From Wukongibacter sp050859025 (GTDB lineage: Bacteria > Bacillota > Clostridia > Peptostreptococcales > Caminicellaceae): DNA of 64,000 nucleotides. Location: positions 1,984,001-2,048,000 of the forward strand of contig NZ_CP138200.1 in NCBI RefSeq assembly GCF_050859025.1. Reading direction: 5' to 3'. Under the pieces are notes generated by a model. It worked only from the letters and a program-made list of their open reading frames with translations. It did not search any database and had not been told where the DNA came from. Made by a program: the position numbers and the translations under genes. This document shows positions 17,512 to 27,219 of the stretch, piece by piece (within the stretch, counting starts at the first letter, position 1; the number at the start of each line of letters is the position of its first letter).

Positions 17512-20166
17512 ATGAATAAGGAAAGCTTGGCAACAAAATATAATCCTAAAGAATTTGAAGAAAAAATTTATAAAATGTGGCTGGAGGAGAATCACTTTAC
17601 TGCTGAAATAGATCATGATAAGGAGCCATATACTATAGTATTACCACCTCCAAATATTACTGGACAACTGCATATGGGCCATGCTCTAGATCAAACGTTA
17701 CAGGATATTTTGATTAGATGGAAGAGGATGCAGGGATATGAAGCACTATGGCTTCCAGGAACCGATCATGCAAGTATAGCTACGGAAGTAAAGGTAGTAG
17801 AAAAGATTTATAAAGAAGAAGGAAAAACTAAAGAAGAAATAGGCAGAGATGAATTCCTAAAGAGAGCCTGGGCTTGGAAAGAAGAATATGGAAATAGAAT
17901 TACAGAGCAAATGAAGAAGCTTGGAAGCTCATGCGATTGGTCTCGTGAAAGATTTACAATGGATGAGGGCTGTAATAAGGCTGTAACAGAAGTATTTATT
18001 AGACTATATGAAAAGGGATATATATATAGAGGAAACAGACTTATAAACTGGTGTCCAGATTGTCAAACCTCACTTTCCGATGCTGAAGTTGAGCATGAAG
18101 AGAAGCAGGGACATTTCTGGCATATAAAATATCCTGTAAAGGATAGCGAGGAATATGTAGAAATTGCTACAACAAGACCTGAGACAATGCTAGGAGATAC
18201 TGCTGTAGCAGTACATCCTGATGATGAAAGATATAAGCACCTAATAGGCAAAAGTCTTATATTACCTATAGTTAATAAAGAGATTCCTGTTATAGCTGAT
18301 GATTATGTAGAAATGGACTTTGGAACTGGAGCAGTTAAGATAACTCCTGCCCATGACCCTAATGACTTTGAAGTAGGAAATAGACACAATCTTCCAAAGG
18401 TTATTGTAATGAACGATGATGCAACAATGAACGAAAACGCTGGTAAGTATGAAGGTATGGACAGATATGAGTGTAGAAAAGAGTTAGTAAAGGATTTAGA
18501 AACTGAGGGATATTTAGTTAAAAAGAAAGAGCATACTCATAATGTTGGGGCATGTTATAGATGTAATACTGTAGTTGAGCCAATGCTTTCGGATCAATGG
18601 TTTGTTAAGATGGAGGAACTTGCAAAGCCAGCTATTGAGGCTGTTAAAACCGATGATTTAGAATTTGTTCCTGAAAGATTTACTAAGATATACTTACACT
18701 GGTTAGAAAATATTAGAGACTGGTGTATATCAAGACAGTTATGGTGGGGCCATAGAATCCCTGCATACTACTGTGATGACTGTGGTGAAATAATCGTTAC
18801 TAAGGAAAAGCCTGAAAGCTGTACAAAATGTGACTCGGCTAAGCTTAGACAAGATGAGGATGTATTAGATACTTGGTTCAGTTCAGCATTATGGCCATTT
18901 TCAACACTAGGTTGGCCAAATCAAACTGAAGATTTAAAATATTTCTATCCAACGGATGTTTTAGTAACAGGCTATGATATCATTTTCTTCTGGGTAGTTA
19001 GAATGGTATTTTCTGCTTTAGAGCTAATGGATGAGGTTCCATTTAAATATGTATTTGTACATGGTTTAGTAAGGGATTCACAAGGAAGAAAGATGAGTAA
19101 GTCCCTAGGAAACGGAGTAGATCCATTAGAAATAATAGATCAATATGGTGCCGATGCTTTAAGATTTATGCTTGCTACTGGTAATTCTCCAGGAAATGAT
19201 ATGAGATTTTATAACGAAAGAGTAGAAAGTAGTAGAAACTTTGCAAACAAGCTTTGGAATGCTTCTAGATTTGTATTAATGAATCTAGATACTGAAGAGC
19301 AAAAGAAAGAATATGAAAAGCAATTAACTCTTGCGGATAGATGGATATTATCTAGATTGAACTCTGTTACTAGTGAAGTTACAGCAAATCTAGAGAAATT
19401 TGAACTGGGAATAGCGGTTCAGAAGCTTTACGATTTCATTTGGAGTGAATATTGTGATTGGTATATTGAATTAGTGAAGCCAAGATTGTATGGTGAAGAT
19501 TATAATGCTAAAAGAACTGCGCAGGATGTTCTTATTGAGGTTTTAGAAGCTTTATTGAAGCTTTTACATCCATTTATGCCGTTTATCACAGAGGAAATAT
19601 GGGCTTATTTACCGGGAAGTCAAGATGCTATAATCGTATCTAAGTGGCCAGAGGTATCAGAAGAAAAAATTGACTCTGACGAAGAAAAGAAGATGCAGCT
19701 AATAATGGATGCTATAAAGAGTATTAGAAATATTAGAGCTGAAATGAATGTAGCTCCTTCTAGAAAAGCAAAGATTCTAGTTGTTGCTGATAAGGAAGTT
19801 TTTGATACTATCGAAGAAAACAAGGACTATTTAATTACTTTAGCTAGTGCTTCTGAAGTAATAGTAAAGCAAGAAAAGGGAACCATTCCGGAGGATTCAG
19901 TGTCTGCTGTAATTGAAGGAGCAGAAATATATATTCCTTTGGATGACCTTGTTGACTTTGAAAAGGAACTTGATAGATTAGAAAAGGAAAAGACTAAACT
20001 TGAAAAAGAGCTAGATAGGGTTAATAAGAAGTTAGCGAATGAAGGCTTCGTTAGTAAAGCACCTGAAAAATTAATTGAAGCAGAAAAACAGAAAAAAGAT
20101 AAATATCAAGAAATGTATGATAAGGTATTAGATAGATTAGAATATACTAAAAATAAATTGAAGTAA
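17512..20166 (+). CDS. valS: Valyl-tRNA synthetase
   Basis: This class I aminoacyl-tRNA synthetase charges tRNA-Val. The nucleotide-binding signature PPPNITGQLHMGHA is at about 43-56 (HIGH-type HMGH), and GRKMSKSLGN is near 525-534. The editing domain, the anticodon-binding region and the C-terminal coiled-coil arm (EKELDRLEKEKTKLEKELDRV) are present, so the 884-residue protein is full length. GAGGAGCTG precedes the ATG. It is the second gene of the T-box operon. Confidence 0.98.
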   Translation: MNKESLATKYNPKEFEEKIYKMWLEENHFTAEIDHDKEPYTIVLPPPNITGQLHMGHALDQTLQDILIRWKRMQGYEALWLPGTDHASIATEVKVVEKIYKEEGKTKEEIGRDEFLKRAWAWKEEYGNRITEQMKKLGSSCDWSRERFTMDEGCNKAVTEVFIRLYEKGYIYRGNRLINWCPDCQTSLSDAEVEHEEKQGHFWHIKYPVKDSEEYVEIATTRPETMLGDTAVAVHPDDERYKHLIGKSLILPIVNKEIPVIADDYVEMDFGTGAVKITPAHDPNDFEVGNRHNLPKVIVMNDDATMNENAGKYEGMDRYECRKELVKDLETEGYLVKKKEHTHNVGACYRCNTVVEPMLSDQWFVKMEELAKPAIEAVKTDDLEFVPERFTKIYLHWLENIRDWCISRQLWWGHRIPAYYCDDCGEIIVTKEKPESCTKCDSAKLRQDEDVLDTWFSSALWPFSTLGWPNQTEDLKYFYPTDVLVTGYDIIFFWVVRMVFSALELMDEVPFKYVFVHGLVRDSQGRKMSKSLGNGVDPLEIIDQYGADALRFMLATGNSPGNDMRFYNERVESSRNFANKLWNASRFVLMNLDTEEQKKEYEKQLTLADRWILSRLNSVTSEVTANLEKFELGIAVQKLYDFIWSEYCDWYIELVKPRLYGEDYNAKRTAQDVLIEVLEALLKLLHPFMPFITEEIWAYLPGSQDAIIVSKWPEVSEEKIDSDEEKKMQLIMDAIKSIRNIRAEMNVAPSRKAKILVVADKEVFDTIEENKDYLITLASASEVIVKQEKGTIPEDSVSAVIEGAEIYIPLDDLVDFEKELDRLEKEKTKLEKELDRVNKKLANEGFVSKAPEKLIEAEKQKKDKYQEMYDKVLDRLEYTKNKLK

Positions 20167-20170
20167 TTTA

Positions 20171-20249
20171 TAGCCGAGCCTAAGATTTATGTCCCAGAAT
20201 GACTAATTTCTGAGTTGTTCTGGGACACTTAGAATCTTAAGGTCGGTTA
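20171..20249. repeat. Nested inverted repeat between valS and folC
   Basis: The outer arms (20171-20187 and 20233-20249) match with three mismatches or wobbles, and the inner arms GTCCCAGAA/TTCTGGGAC are perfect. No T-tract follows. It could be a processing or stability hairpin in a valS-folC transcript, or a mobile hairpin. Confidence 0.6.
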
Positions 20250-20283
20250 AATTATAGCAATGGTGATCAAAGGAGGATGTATC

Positions 20284-21582
20284 ATGAATTATAATGAAGC
20301 CTTAGATTATATACATAGTACATATAAATTTGGAAGTAAACTCGGTTTAGAGAACATAAGGGATTTACTTGAGCTTATGGGAAATCCTCAAGAAAGCTTG
20401 AAGTTTATTCATGTTGCAGGAACTAACGGTAAGGGTTCAACCTCTACTTTTATAAGTGAAATCCTTATAGAAGAAGGTTATAGTGTTGGTTTGTTTACAT
20501 CTCCTTATCTTGAAGAATTTACGGAAAGAATAAGAATTAATGGGGATAACATTCCTAAGGATGACTTAGCTGAAGCTACTAAAATCGTTAAAGAGAATGT
20601 TGATACTATGTTAGCTAATGGAAAGCAGCATCCTACAGAATTTGAAATAGTTACAGCTATTGCTTTGCTACATTATAAGCTCAAGAAGGTTGATTATGTA
20701 GTCCTTGAAGTAGGACTTGGAGGAAGACTTGATTCAACAAATGTAATAGAGAATACCTTAGTTTCTGTAATAACACCAATAGCACTAGATCATACACAAT
20801 ATCTAGGTGAGACTCTAGACAAGATAGCCTATGAAAAAGCAGGTATAATAAAAAATGAAAGCCTTGTTGTAGTGCATCCTCAAGATGATAAAGCTATGAA
20901 CATGATAGAGAAGGTTTCGGCAGATAAAAAGAGTAAGCTATTTATTGCACCTACTAAAACAATTGAGATTAAGAGATATGATGAATATGGTATTATTTTT
21001 GATGTGGAAGTTATAGGTAAGAAATATTGTGATTTGGAAATAGGATTACTTGGAAAGCATCAGGTTAATAATGCTACTGTAGCTTTAATGGCGATTAAGA
21101 TTTTAAGTGAATGTCATGGGATTAACATTTCAGAGACTTCAATAAGAAATGGATTTAAGAAGGCAAAATGGCCTGGTCGACTTGAGGTGCTTAGACGGAA
21201 GCCAACACTGCTTATAGACGGTGCCCATAATATTCATGGTGCGAAGGCATTGAAAAGAGCCATAGAAGAAACATTTAAATACGATAAGTTGATAGCTGTT
21301 ATCGGAGTTCTTGGTGATAAGGATGTAGATGGAATTCTTAAAGAAATCATTCCCTTATGTAATGAGGTTATCATAACAAAACCAAATAATCCAAGGGCTA
21401 TTTCCCTAGATCTACTAAAAGAAAAAATTGAAGCTCTAGATAAAAATGTAGAGATGTTTGAAGAAATAGGTAAGGCCGTAGACAGATCTCTAGAAATATC
21501 AGGTGAAAATGATCTAGTTCTATATTGTGGTTCGTTATACATGATCGGTGATATAAGGACAAAGCTTAGAAAAAATATATAA
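20284..21582 (+). CDS. folC: Folylpolyglutamate / dihydrofolate synthase
   Basis: The Mur-ligase-family enzyme adds glutamate to folates in an ATP-dependent reaction. The P-loop GTNGKGST is near residues 46-53, preceded by FIHVAG. TSPYLEEFTERIRING, EVGLGGRLDSTN and LIDGAHNIHGAKAL are family signatures. Its 432 residues are full length. I chose the ATG at 20284 with AAAGGAGG at 20269-20276. A terminator follows at 21636. It may be co-transcribed with valS through the intervening hairpin. Confidence 0.96.
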   Translation: MNYNEALDYIHSTYKFGSKLGLENIRDLLELMGNPQESLKFIHVAGTNGKGSTSTFISEILIEEGYSVGLFTSPYLEEFTERIRINGDNIPKDDLAEATKIVKENVDTMLANGKQHPTEFEIVTAIALLHYKLKKVDYVVLEVGLGGRLDSTNVIENTLVSVITPIALDHTQYLGETLDKIAYEKAGIIKNESLVVVHPQDDKAMNMIEKVSADKKSKLFIAPTKTIEIKRYDEYGIIFDVEVIGKKYCDLEIGLLGKHQVNNATVALMAIKILSECHGINISETSIRNGFKKAKWPGRLEVLRRKPTLLIDGAHNIHGAKALKRAIEETFKYDKLIAVIGVLGDKDVDGILKEIIPLCNEVIITKPNNPRAISLDLLKEKIEALDKNVEMFEEIGKAVDRSLEISGENDLVLYCGSLYMIGDIRTKLRKNI

Positions 21583-21635
21583 GGCTTTTTAGAATGATGA
21601 ATTTTGCATTATTTGGAATTTATTCTCAAAGTCCT

Positions 21636-21677
21636 AGGGCTGAACTCATAAGATGATTCTATGAGGCAGCCTTTTTT
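21636..21677 (+). terminator. folC terminator
   Basis: GGCTG..CTCATA pairs with TATGAG.CAGCC, followed by TTTTTT. Confidence 0.85.
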
Positions 21678-21839
21678 AGTTCATTTCTAGAAGAAAAATC
21701 TGAGCAAAACTAAGGGATTTGATGTATCCGAGCTTTTAGTGTGAATTTTATTTTTTTCAAACCCCCTATCACATGACAAGAGAAAATTACATACTATAGT
21801 AATTAAGATAAGGGTCTTAATATTTTTTTTTGGGGGTAT

Positions 21840-22757
21840 ATGATGAGGGATATAGGCGCATTAACTACAATAATTTCCAATGTTGGTGACAGTACGCTTT
21901 CGGTCATTAACCTAATAAGCTTAAGTGAGGTGCGAAAGATATTCCTCAAAAAATCCTTTGGACCTCATCATGTTATAGCAGATTTTAGTAATAAATATCT
22001 ATATATATGTAACTCTTATAATTCGAGTATAAGTAAGTATGATTTGATTCTTGATATGATAATAGATACTGTGTATGTAGGTAGTAACCCTTGCCACTTA
22101 ATACTTAATAAAAAAAATGGGCTATTATATGTATCTAATGAGGATTCTAATTCCATATCTGTAATCAATGCAAAAAAAATGTCATTACAGGCTCAAATAC
22201 CAGTTGGGGAAATGCCTCACGATTTAAAGCTTAGTAATGATGGAAGTAAGTTATATATTTGTAACTTTAAGACAAATACGCTATCAATTATTGATACTCT
22301 TACTAACGAAAGAGAAAAAAATATATATGTTAATCCTAATCCATACCATATGAATATAAGTAGAGATGGGAAATACCTATATATTGTTAATACGAATTTC
22401 TCTAGTATTAGAAAGGGAAGTATAACTATTTTAAATACAAAGGAATTAAAGGTTGAAGATAAGATAGAAATAGGGAAGACTCCTATGGATATAGCCTGGG
22501 GAGCAAATGAGGATTATTTCTATATTACTGATATGGAATTAAATGCTGTTTTGATTTTAGATATTAAGGCGAGAAAGGTTGTAGATAACATTAAAGTAGG
22601 TAAAATGCCTCTTAGTATTGAGGTAAATGAAATGAAAAACTATCTTATATCAACAAATATTGGGGATGATACGATATCTATTATAGATATGAAGAGATTA
22701 TACTTATTAAAAAACATAAAAGTAGGCAAAGAGCCTACAGGGATTTTATGTTTTTAG
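21840..22757 (+). CDS. YVTN-type beta-propeller protein
   Basis: The 305-residue protein is built of repeats of about 42 residues with the YVTN pattern (LLYVSNEDSNSISVIN; LYICNFKTNTLSIID; YLYIVNTN...TILNTKEL; YFYITDMELNAVLILD; YLISTNIGDDTISIID), giving a seven-bladed propeller. There is no signal peptide, so it appears cytoplasmic, which is unusual since many YVTN proteins are exported. Its ligand is unknown. ATG at 21840 or 21843 follows GGGGG. It is convergent with the DUF4364-like gene. Confidence 0.8.
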   Translation: MMRDIGALTTIISNVGDSTLSVINLISLSEVRKIFLKKSFGPHHVIADFSNKYLYICNSYNSSISKYDLILDMIIDTVYVGSNPCHLILNKKNGLLYVSNEDSNSISVINAKKMSLQAQIPVGEMPHDLKLSNDGSKLYICNFKTNTLSIIDTLTNEREKNIYVNPNPYHMNISRDGKYLYIVNTNFSSIRKGSITILNTKELKVEDKIEIGKTPMDIAWGANEDYFYITDMELNAVLILDIKARKVVDNIKVGKMPLSIEVNEMKNYLISTNIGDDTISIIDMKRLYLLKNIKVGKEPTGILCF

Positions 22758-22782
22758 AAATATGAATAATTTCATAAATTAC

Positions 22783-23310
22783 TTAATTAATTAAAAGATT
22801 GATAATTTCACCATAAATATCTTGGGCCTTGTTTTTCCAATTATCACAAATTATTTTTGCCTGCTTATTTGATACTACATCTAATTTAAGATCGATTAAA
22901 GTTATGTCATTCTCAACAACCTTAAGCTCAACAAGGTAATCATTTTTTGATTTTTTCTTATAATTAGCGGAAATCTGAGTTTCTTTCAATAATATTTTCT
23001 TCTTATTTTCAATTGAACTATCTATTTTACTGAGTAAATTTTCAGATAATCTATCCTTAAAATAATTAAGAGTATCCTTTCCTTTTTCAGTTATTAAATA
23101 ATAATAATGCTCTTCGTTGTTAGAGTATTCTAACAATGATGTATCAACTAGCTCAGATAGAAATTGTTGAAGTACAAAATAATTTAACAGGTCATTCTCC
23201 ATAATGAAATCAGTTATTTGATTATTTGTAATAGGGACTTCAAATTTATTAAAAATATGAAGAAGTAATAATTTTTTTTGAGCATCTTCTTTACTATTAT
23301 TTGAAAACAT
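22783..23310 (-). CDS. DUF4364-like winged-helix protein
   Basis: The product of about 175 residues begins with a likely winged helix (KKLLLLHIFNKFEVPITNNQITDFIMENDLLNYFVLQQFLSELVDTSLLEY, then YYYLITEKGKDTLNYF), followed by a beta-rich C-terminal part. This layout matches clostridial DUF4364 proteins, which are presumed transcription regulators. I prefer the ATG at 23310 (MFSNNSKED) to the GTG at 23325, because the GTGGTG acts as the ribosome binding region. It is single; targets unknown. Confidence 0.7.
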   Translation of the reverse strand: MFSNNSKEDAQKKLLLLHIFNKFEVPITNNQITDFIMENDLLNYFVLQQFLSELVDTSLLEYSNNEEHYYYLITEKGKDTLNYFKDRLSENLLSKIDSSIENKKKILLKETQISANYKKKSKNDYLVELKVVENDITLIDLKLDVVSNKQAKIICDNWKNKAQDIYGEIINLLIN

Positions 23311-23690
23311 TTTATAACACCACACTTTAAGGGTTCAGAATAAGTAACAGAGAAATTTGTATAGCTAATATGTCTAATTCCACAAATATATATTACAATA
23401 AGTTTATTGCAAAAAATGTAGAAAAGTAGTTCATAAAAAATATTTAATTAAGGATTAAATATTTTTAATTCTATAATGATTTTATAATTTAAGTTATGTA
23501 TATAGACTAATAGCTCTATTTGGATTTCTGTATAGGCAAAGTCAATCTTGAGAATCTCTATAGAAGCCTTTATGATATCTATACTTAGTAAATTATATCA
23601 CATTTGACACTGATTATCTCGGATTATTTATAGAAAGTCCGAAACTATTTTAGAAGGGTTTTAGCGATATATAAATAGCTAAAGTAAACA

Positions 23691-23730
23691 ACTGACAAAC
23701 CCATGACTAAATAATCATGGGTTTGTCAGT
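23691..23730 (-). terminator. SASP gene terminator
   Basis: A 16-bp perfect stem ACTGACAAACCCATGA/TCATGGGTTTGTCAGT lies downstream of the minus-strand spore protein gene, followed on that strand by TGTTTACTTT. The 360 bases between it and the DUF4364-like gene hold no gene that I can support. Confidence 0.75.
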
Positions 23731-23794
23731 GTTATATATTAAGAGCATAATATGCTATTTTAAACGAAAGAGTATTAGAGATTTATTTTATTAT

Positions 23795-24001
23795 TTATTT
23801 AGTTTTTCCAGACATTTGTCTTTCAGCCATCTCAACAAGACGTTTAGTCATGTATCCACCAACATAACCATTTTGTCTTGATGTTAAAGTTCCCTTGTCT
23901 ACAGTATCATAGTTTGTTAAACCTAATTCATTTGCTATCTCAAGCTTAAAGCTATTAAGAGCAGCTCGAGCTTCTGGAACTACAGATTTATTACGTGCCA
24001 T
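23795..24001 (-). CDS. Alpha/beta-type small acid-soluble spore protein
   Basis: The 68-residue protein coats DNA in the dormant spore and is cut by the germination protease. It has NELGL as the GPR-type cleavage region (KLEIANELGL) and the conserved DNA-binding half VGGYMTKRLVEMAERQM. Length and layout are standard. GGAGGAAAT precedes its ATG on the minus strand. It proves a spore-forming host. Expression should depend on the forespore sigma factor G; I did not find a clear sigma-G promoter by eye. Confidence 0.96.
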   Translation of the reverse strand: MARNKSVVPEARAALNSFKLEIANELGLTNYDTVDKGTLTSRQNGYVGGYMTKRLVEMAERQMSGKTK

Positions 24002-24208
24002 TATATTTCCTCCTCTTATAATAGTATTTTAGATTGAGTTATTGAATGAAGATTTAATTTTTGTTGCAATAATATTTTAACCACATTATCGAGGGATTAT
24101 GTTAACAAATTTAGTGTTTATGTATATTATTTAGCAGAATAACATATAAATAATAATTTAGTTAAAAATATGTATAAAAAAATTTTCGAAAAATGTAGTA
24201 AAATAGTA

Positions 24209-24310
24209 TATAGAGATTTGAGTAAAGCTATTGGTTCATACATTTACAAAAATCTTAAAAAACAATGTATTTAGATATGTACAAATTGAGTTTTACTAGG
24301 AACTTTTTAG
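24209..24310. repeat. Palindromic intergenic repeat, copy E (diverged)
   Basis: TATAGAGATTTGAGTAAA at the left and TTTTACTAGGAACTTTTTA at the right keep the family pattern, but the inner arms have drifted. It lies upstream of the iron-sulfur protein gene. Confidence 0.55.
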
Positions 24311-24356
24311 AGAAAAAATGAATTATTAGCCTATTAAGTAGTATTGGAGGCATAGG

Positions 24357-25043
24357 ATGAATTATAAAGAAGAGCTTAAGAAGCTTTTAATGGAGTTAGG
24401 TGCATCTAAGGTAGGTTTTGGTTACTTAGAGGACTTACTTCCGGATAAATATAAGCATTTAAAAACAGGAATTTCAGTGGTCTTTAGATTATCAGATCAA
24501 GTTTTGAATGAGATTCAAAGTGAGCCAACACATAGTTATTTTCATCACTATAGGACAGTCAATTTTAGGATTGATCAAATCATTTTAAGTGGAGTAAGTA
24601 AGCTTCAAGAATTAGGATTCTTAGCTTTGCCGATCGCTGCTTCTCAATCTGTAAATGTTGATGGAAATAAATATAGGGGCATTTTTCCCCATCGAACTGC
24701 TGCTACAAGAGCTGGTCTTGGATGGATAGGCAAAAATGCATGTCTGATAACAGAAGAGTTTGGTCCGAGGGTTAGACTAGGAACCATATTAACTAATATG
24801 GTTGTGACCTATGATGAACCTATAGAGAATTCTGAGTGTGGTGATTGTAAAAAATGTGTTAAATCTTGTCCAGCACTTGCTTTAAGAGGAGGACTTTGGT
24901 ATGCTGGCATTGAGAGAGAGGAACTTGTAGACCCTCAAGCTTGTAGTGAACACATGTCAAATTACTACAAAAATATTGGTCGCGGATCGGTTTGTGGTAT
25001 TTGCATAAAAAATTGCCCAAAGGGAACAAAGGTAATTAGGTAG
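24357..25043 (+). CDS. QueG-like protein with two [4Fe-4S] clusters
   Basis: The 228-residue protein resembles the core of epoxyqueuosine reductase: HRTAATRAGLGWIGKNACLIT and GPRVRLGTILTN precede two ferredoxin-type cysteine sets (CGDCKKCVKSCP near 162-173, and C...CGICIKNCP at the C-terminus). It is shorter than QueG, which has an extra C-terminal HEAT-like part and a longer cobalamin-binding region. Clostridial relatives of this size have no assigned role. TTGGAGG precedes the ATG. It is monocistronic. Confidence 0.75.
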   Translation: MNYKEELKKLLMELGASKVGFGYLEDLLPDKYKHLKTGISVVFRLSDQVLNEIQSEPTHSYFHHYRTVNFRIDQIILSGVSKLQELGFLALPIAASQSVNVDGNKYRGIFPHRTAATRAGLGWIGKNACLITEEFGPRVRLGTILTNMVVTYDEPIENSECGDCKKCVKSCPALALRGGLWYAGIEREELVDPQACSEHMSNYYKNIGRGSVCGICIKNCPKGTKVIR

Positions 25044-25180
25044 CTATAGGTTATTAAAAGAGTTTTTTTTATAAAGAGTTTCAAAGTAGACATTGCCTAT
25101 ACACATAACGAAAATTAGTTATATATATTCATATTTTTAAGAGGTTTATAATTTCCTATGTATTATAAAAAGGATTGCCT

Positions 25181-25222
25181 AGAATGATAGATTTCGAAGC
25201 TTTGAAATCCATCATTCTTAAG
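25181..25222. repeat. Inverted repeat downstream of the iron-sulfur protein gene
   Basis: GAATGATAGATTTC pairs with GAAATCCATCATTC with one mismatch and a short loop. There is no T-tract, so it could be a weak terminator or an RNA stability hairpin. Confidence 0.4.
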
Positions 25223-25299
25223 CATCTTGGATATGACCTTAGAATCTAATTTTATGAAGGAGTCCATAAAATAGGAAGAGTGTTAATGGATTAATGGTA

Positions 25300-25488
25300 T
25301 TAGGTCAACTTTCTATCCATTTTTACCTTTACATCTTTCCTAGTTCCATGCTTATGGGAACTTTCGAGTTGAGCTTTTTGTGATTTTGCTTCTTTATGCC
25401 AATGTCTATCTTCTTCTTTAAAAGTTCTTCTACTGAATTCAGCACGCTTTCCCTTAATATTTGTATACTGACTTTTAATAATTGACAA
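25300..25488 (-). CDS. Small basic protein of unknown function
   Basis: The 62-residue product is rich in Lys, Arg and His (FSRRTFKEEDRHWHKEAKSQKAQLESSHKHGTRKDVKVKMDRKLT). AAAGGAG read on the minus strand lies 8 nt before the TTG at 25488; a GTG at 25497 is too close to it. The composition resembles small spore or nucleic-acid-binding proteins, but I recognise no family. It lies between two spore or envelope genes. Confidence 0.5.
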   Translation of the reverse strand: MSIIKSQYTNIKGKRAEFSRRTFKEEDRHWHKEAKSQKAQLESSHKHGTRKDVKVKMDRKLT

Positions 25489-25531
25489 AATAGTCACTCC
25501 TTTGTATTAGAGTTGGTTAATCAGTATATTA

Positions 25532-25610
25532 TATAGAGTTCATATAGCAGAACTTAATTTATACATATTAAAATACTCGATGTTTCTGGGAGCTTTTGAT
25601 GTGTATAAAT
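25532..25610. repeat. Palindromic intergenic repeat, copy F (right end worn)
   Basis: TATAGAG, ATTTATACATATTAAAATA and CTTTTGATGTGTATAAATT are present, in the same orientation as copy C. The right outer arm is not recognisable. Confidence 0.6.
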
Positions 25611-25800
25611 TGATGGAAAGAAGCTATTGTTTATATATAGAATAAGATTATAAATCCTTACTTTGATTCATTTAAATAGACAAGTTTTAAGACAATTAAA
25701 AAATCTAAAAAGTAAAGGATTTATAAGGATTTCTATAACAATAGTTTTTGATTTACATACAAATATATTCATAGTGTAAAAAAACTAAGGAGGAATTAAT

Positions 25801-26970
25801 TTGAAAAAATACGCGAAATTTACTTTAGCAATAGTCCTATCAACAGCTCTATTTACTGGTTGTACTGCTTCAACAATAAATGTAAATGATAAAATGGAAG
25901 ATAATAAAGAAGCTGTAGAAGAGACAATGAAAAATAATGATAAAGAGATTAACGAGAATATAGAGAGTGAGTCAAATGAAAATGGCAGTGATTCTCATGA
26001 GATTGAAGATAATAAAGAAAAAGAGCAAGAATCTGTAAAAACTGAAGAAATTGACCTTCAGGAAGTTAAGCCAAATGAAACAGGACAAATAATGGTTGTT
26101 ATGTATCATGCACTAGGTGATGAAGAAAAGAGTTATGTTAGAACTAGAGAAAATTTTAAAGAAGACTTGAAATTACTTTATGAAAAAGGATATAGACCGA
26201 TTAGTTTAAAAGATTATATTAATAACAAAATAGACACTGAGGCGGGAAAAACTCCAGTTGTTTTCACCTTTGATGATGGTAATAAGACTGATTTTAATAT
26301 TATTGAAGAAAATGGAGAGAAAAAAATTGATCCAGACTGTGCAATAGGCATATTAGAAGATTTCAATAAACAACATCCAGACTTCGGTCTTGAAGCTACT
26401 TTTTTTCTGTTTGGAGACAATCCATTTAGGCAAAAAGATTTAATTGACTATAAGCTTAAGTATGTACTTGATAAAGGTATGGATATAGGTAATCATACAT
26501 CGGGTCATGATAATCTGGGTAAATTATCGGAAAATGATATTCAAAAAACTATGGCTAAAAATGTTGAGTTTTTAAGTCAATATTTACCTGGCTATGAGAT
26601 TAATACATTAGCTCTACCATATGGAGCAAGACCAAAAAGTGAAGAAAAAAGGAAATATCTTATTAAGGGTTCTTTTGACGGTGTAGAATATAACAACATT
26701 GGAGCACTAGCTGTTGGATGGAAGCCGGAATACTCATCTATCCATAAGAAATTTGATTTTGAATATATACATCGTGTACATGGTAGCTCAGAGGAGTTTG
26801 GAGTAAGATATTGGATGGATTATTTTGATAAGAATCCAGAAAAAAGGTATGTAAGTGATGGTGACAAAGATACTATAACAGTATTAGAATCTCACAAGGA
26901 TGTTGTTGAGGAAAGTAAGCTAGGAGATAAAACTCTAAGAACCTATACATTAGAAGAAAAATCTGAATAA
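25801..26970 (+). CDS. Polysaccharide deacetylase lipoprotein
   Basis: The 389-residue protein has a lipoprotein signal (lipobox LFTGC, Cys21), an acidic low-complexity linker (about 28-90), and a NodB-type domain. VVFTFDDGNKTD carries the catalytic and metal Asp pair, GNHTSGHDNL gives the H...H metal ligands, and LALPYGARP is motif 3. It should remove acetyl groups from cell-wall or surface glycans outside the membrane. AAGGAGG is 7-8 nt before the TTG start. A terminator follows at 26999. The substrate is not determined. Confidence 0.87.
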   Translation: MKKYAKFTLAIVLSTALFTGCTASTINVNDKMEDNKEAVEETMKNNDKEINENIESESNENGSDSHEIEDNKEKEQESVKTEEIDLQEVKPNETGQIMVVMYHALGDEEKSYVRTRENFKEDLKLLYEKGYRPISLKDYINNKIDTEAGKTPVVFTFDDGNKTDFNIIEENGEKKIDPDCAIGILEDFNKQHPDFGLEATFFLFGDNPFRQKDLIDYKLKYVLDKGMDIGNHTSGHDNLGKLSENDIQKTMAKNVEFLSQYLPGYEINTLALPYGARPKSEEKRKYLIKGSFDGVEYNNIGALAVGWKPEYSSIHKKFDFEYIHRVHGSSEEFGVRYWMDYFDKNPEKRYVSDGDKDTITVLESHKDVVEESKLGDKTLRTYTLEEKSE

Positions 26971-26998
26971 AAGCTTGGGGTATATCCTGCATAGATAT

Positions 26999-27035
26999 AA
27001 CAATCCTATCTTAGTATAGGATTGTTGTTTTTTTT
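26999..27035 (+). terminator. Intrinsic terminator
   Basis: AACAATCCTAT/ATAGGATTGTT with a six-nt loop, then G and eight T. Confidence 0.9.
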
Positions 27036-27219
27036 GAGATCGTTTTTGAAGAAAATCCGAATCAAATGAGGTAATTCGATGCCTTCGAACCGTTATCTCA
27101 AGAAATAATGTCTAGAATAGTTCATATTGGTAGGAGTTAACATATTTTTGAAATTTAGTAGAATAATAAAATGGCTCGGGAATAAATTAAATATATAAGG
27201 GAAGTAAGGAGGGGGGACG

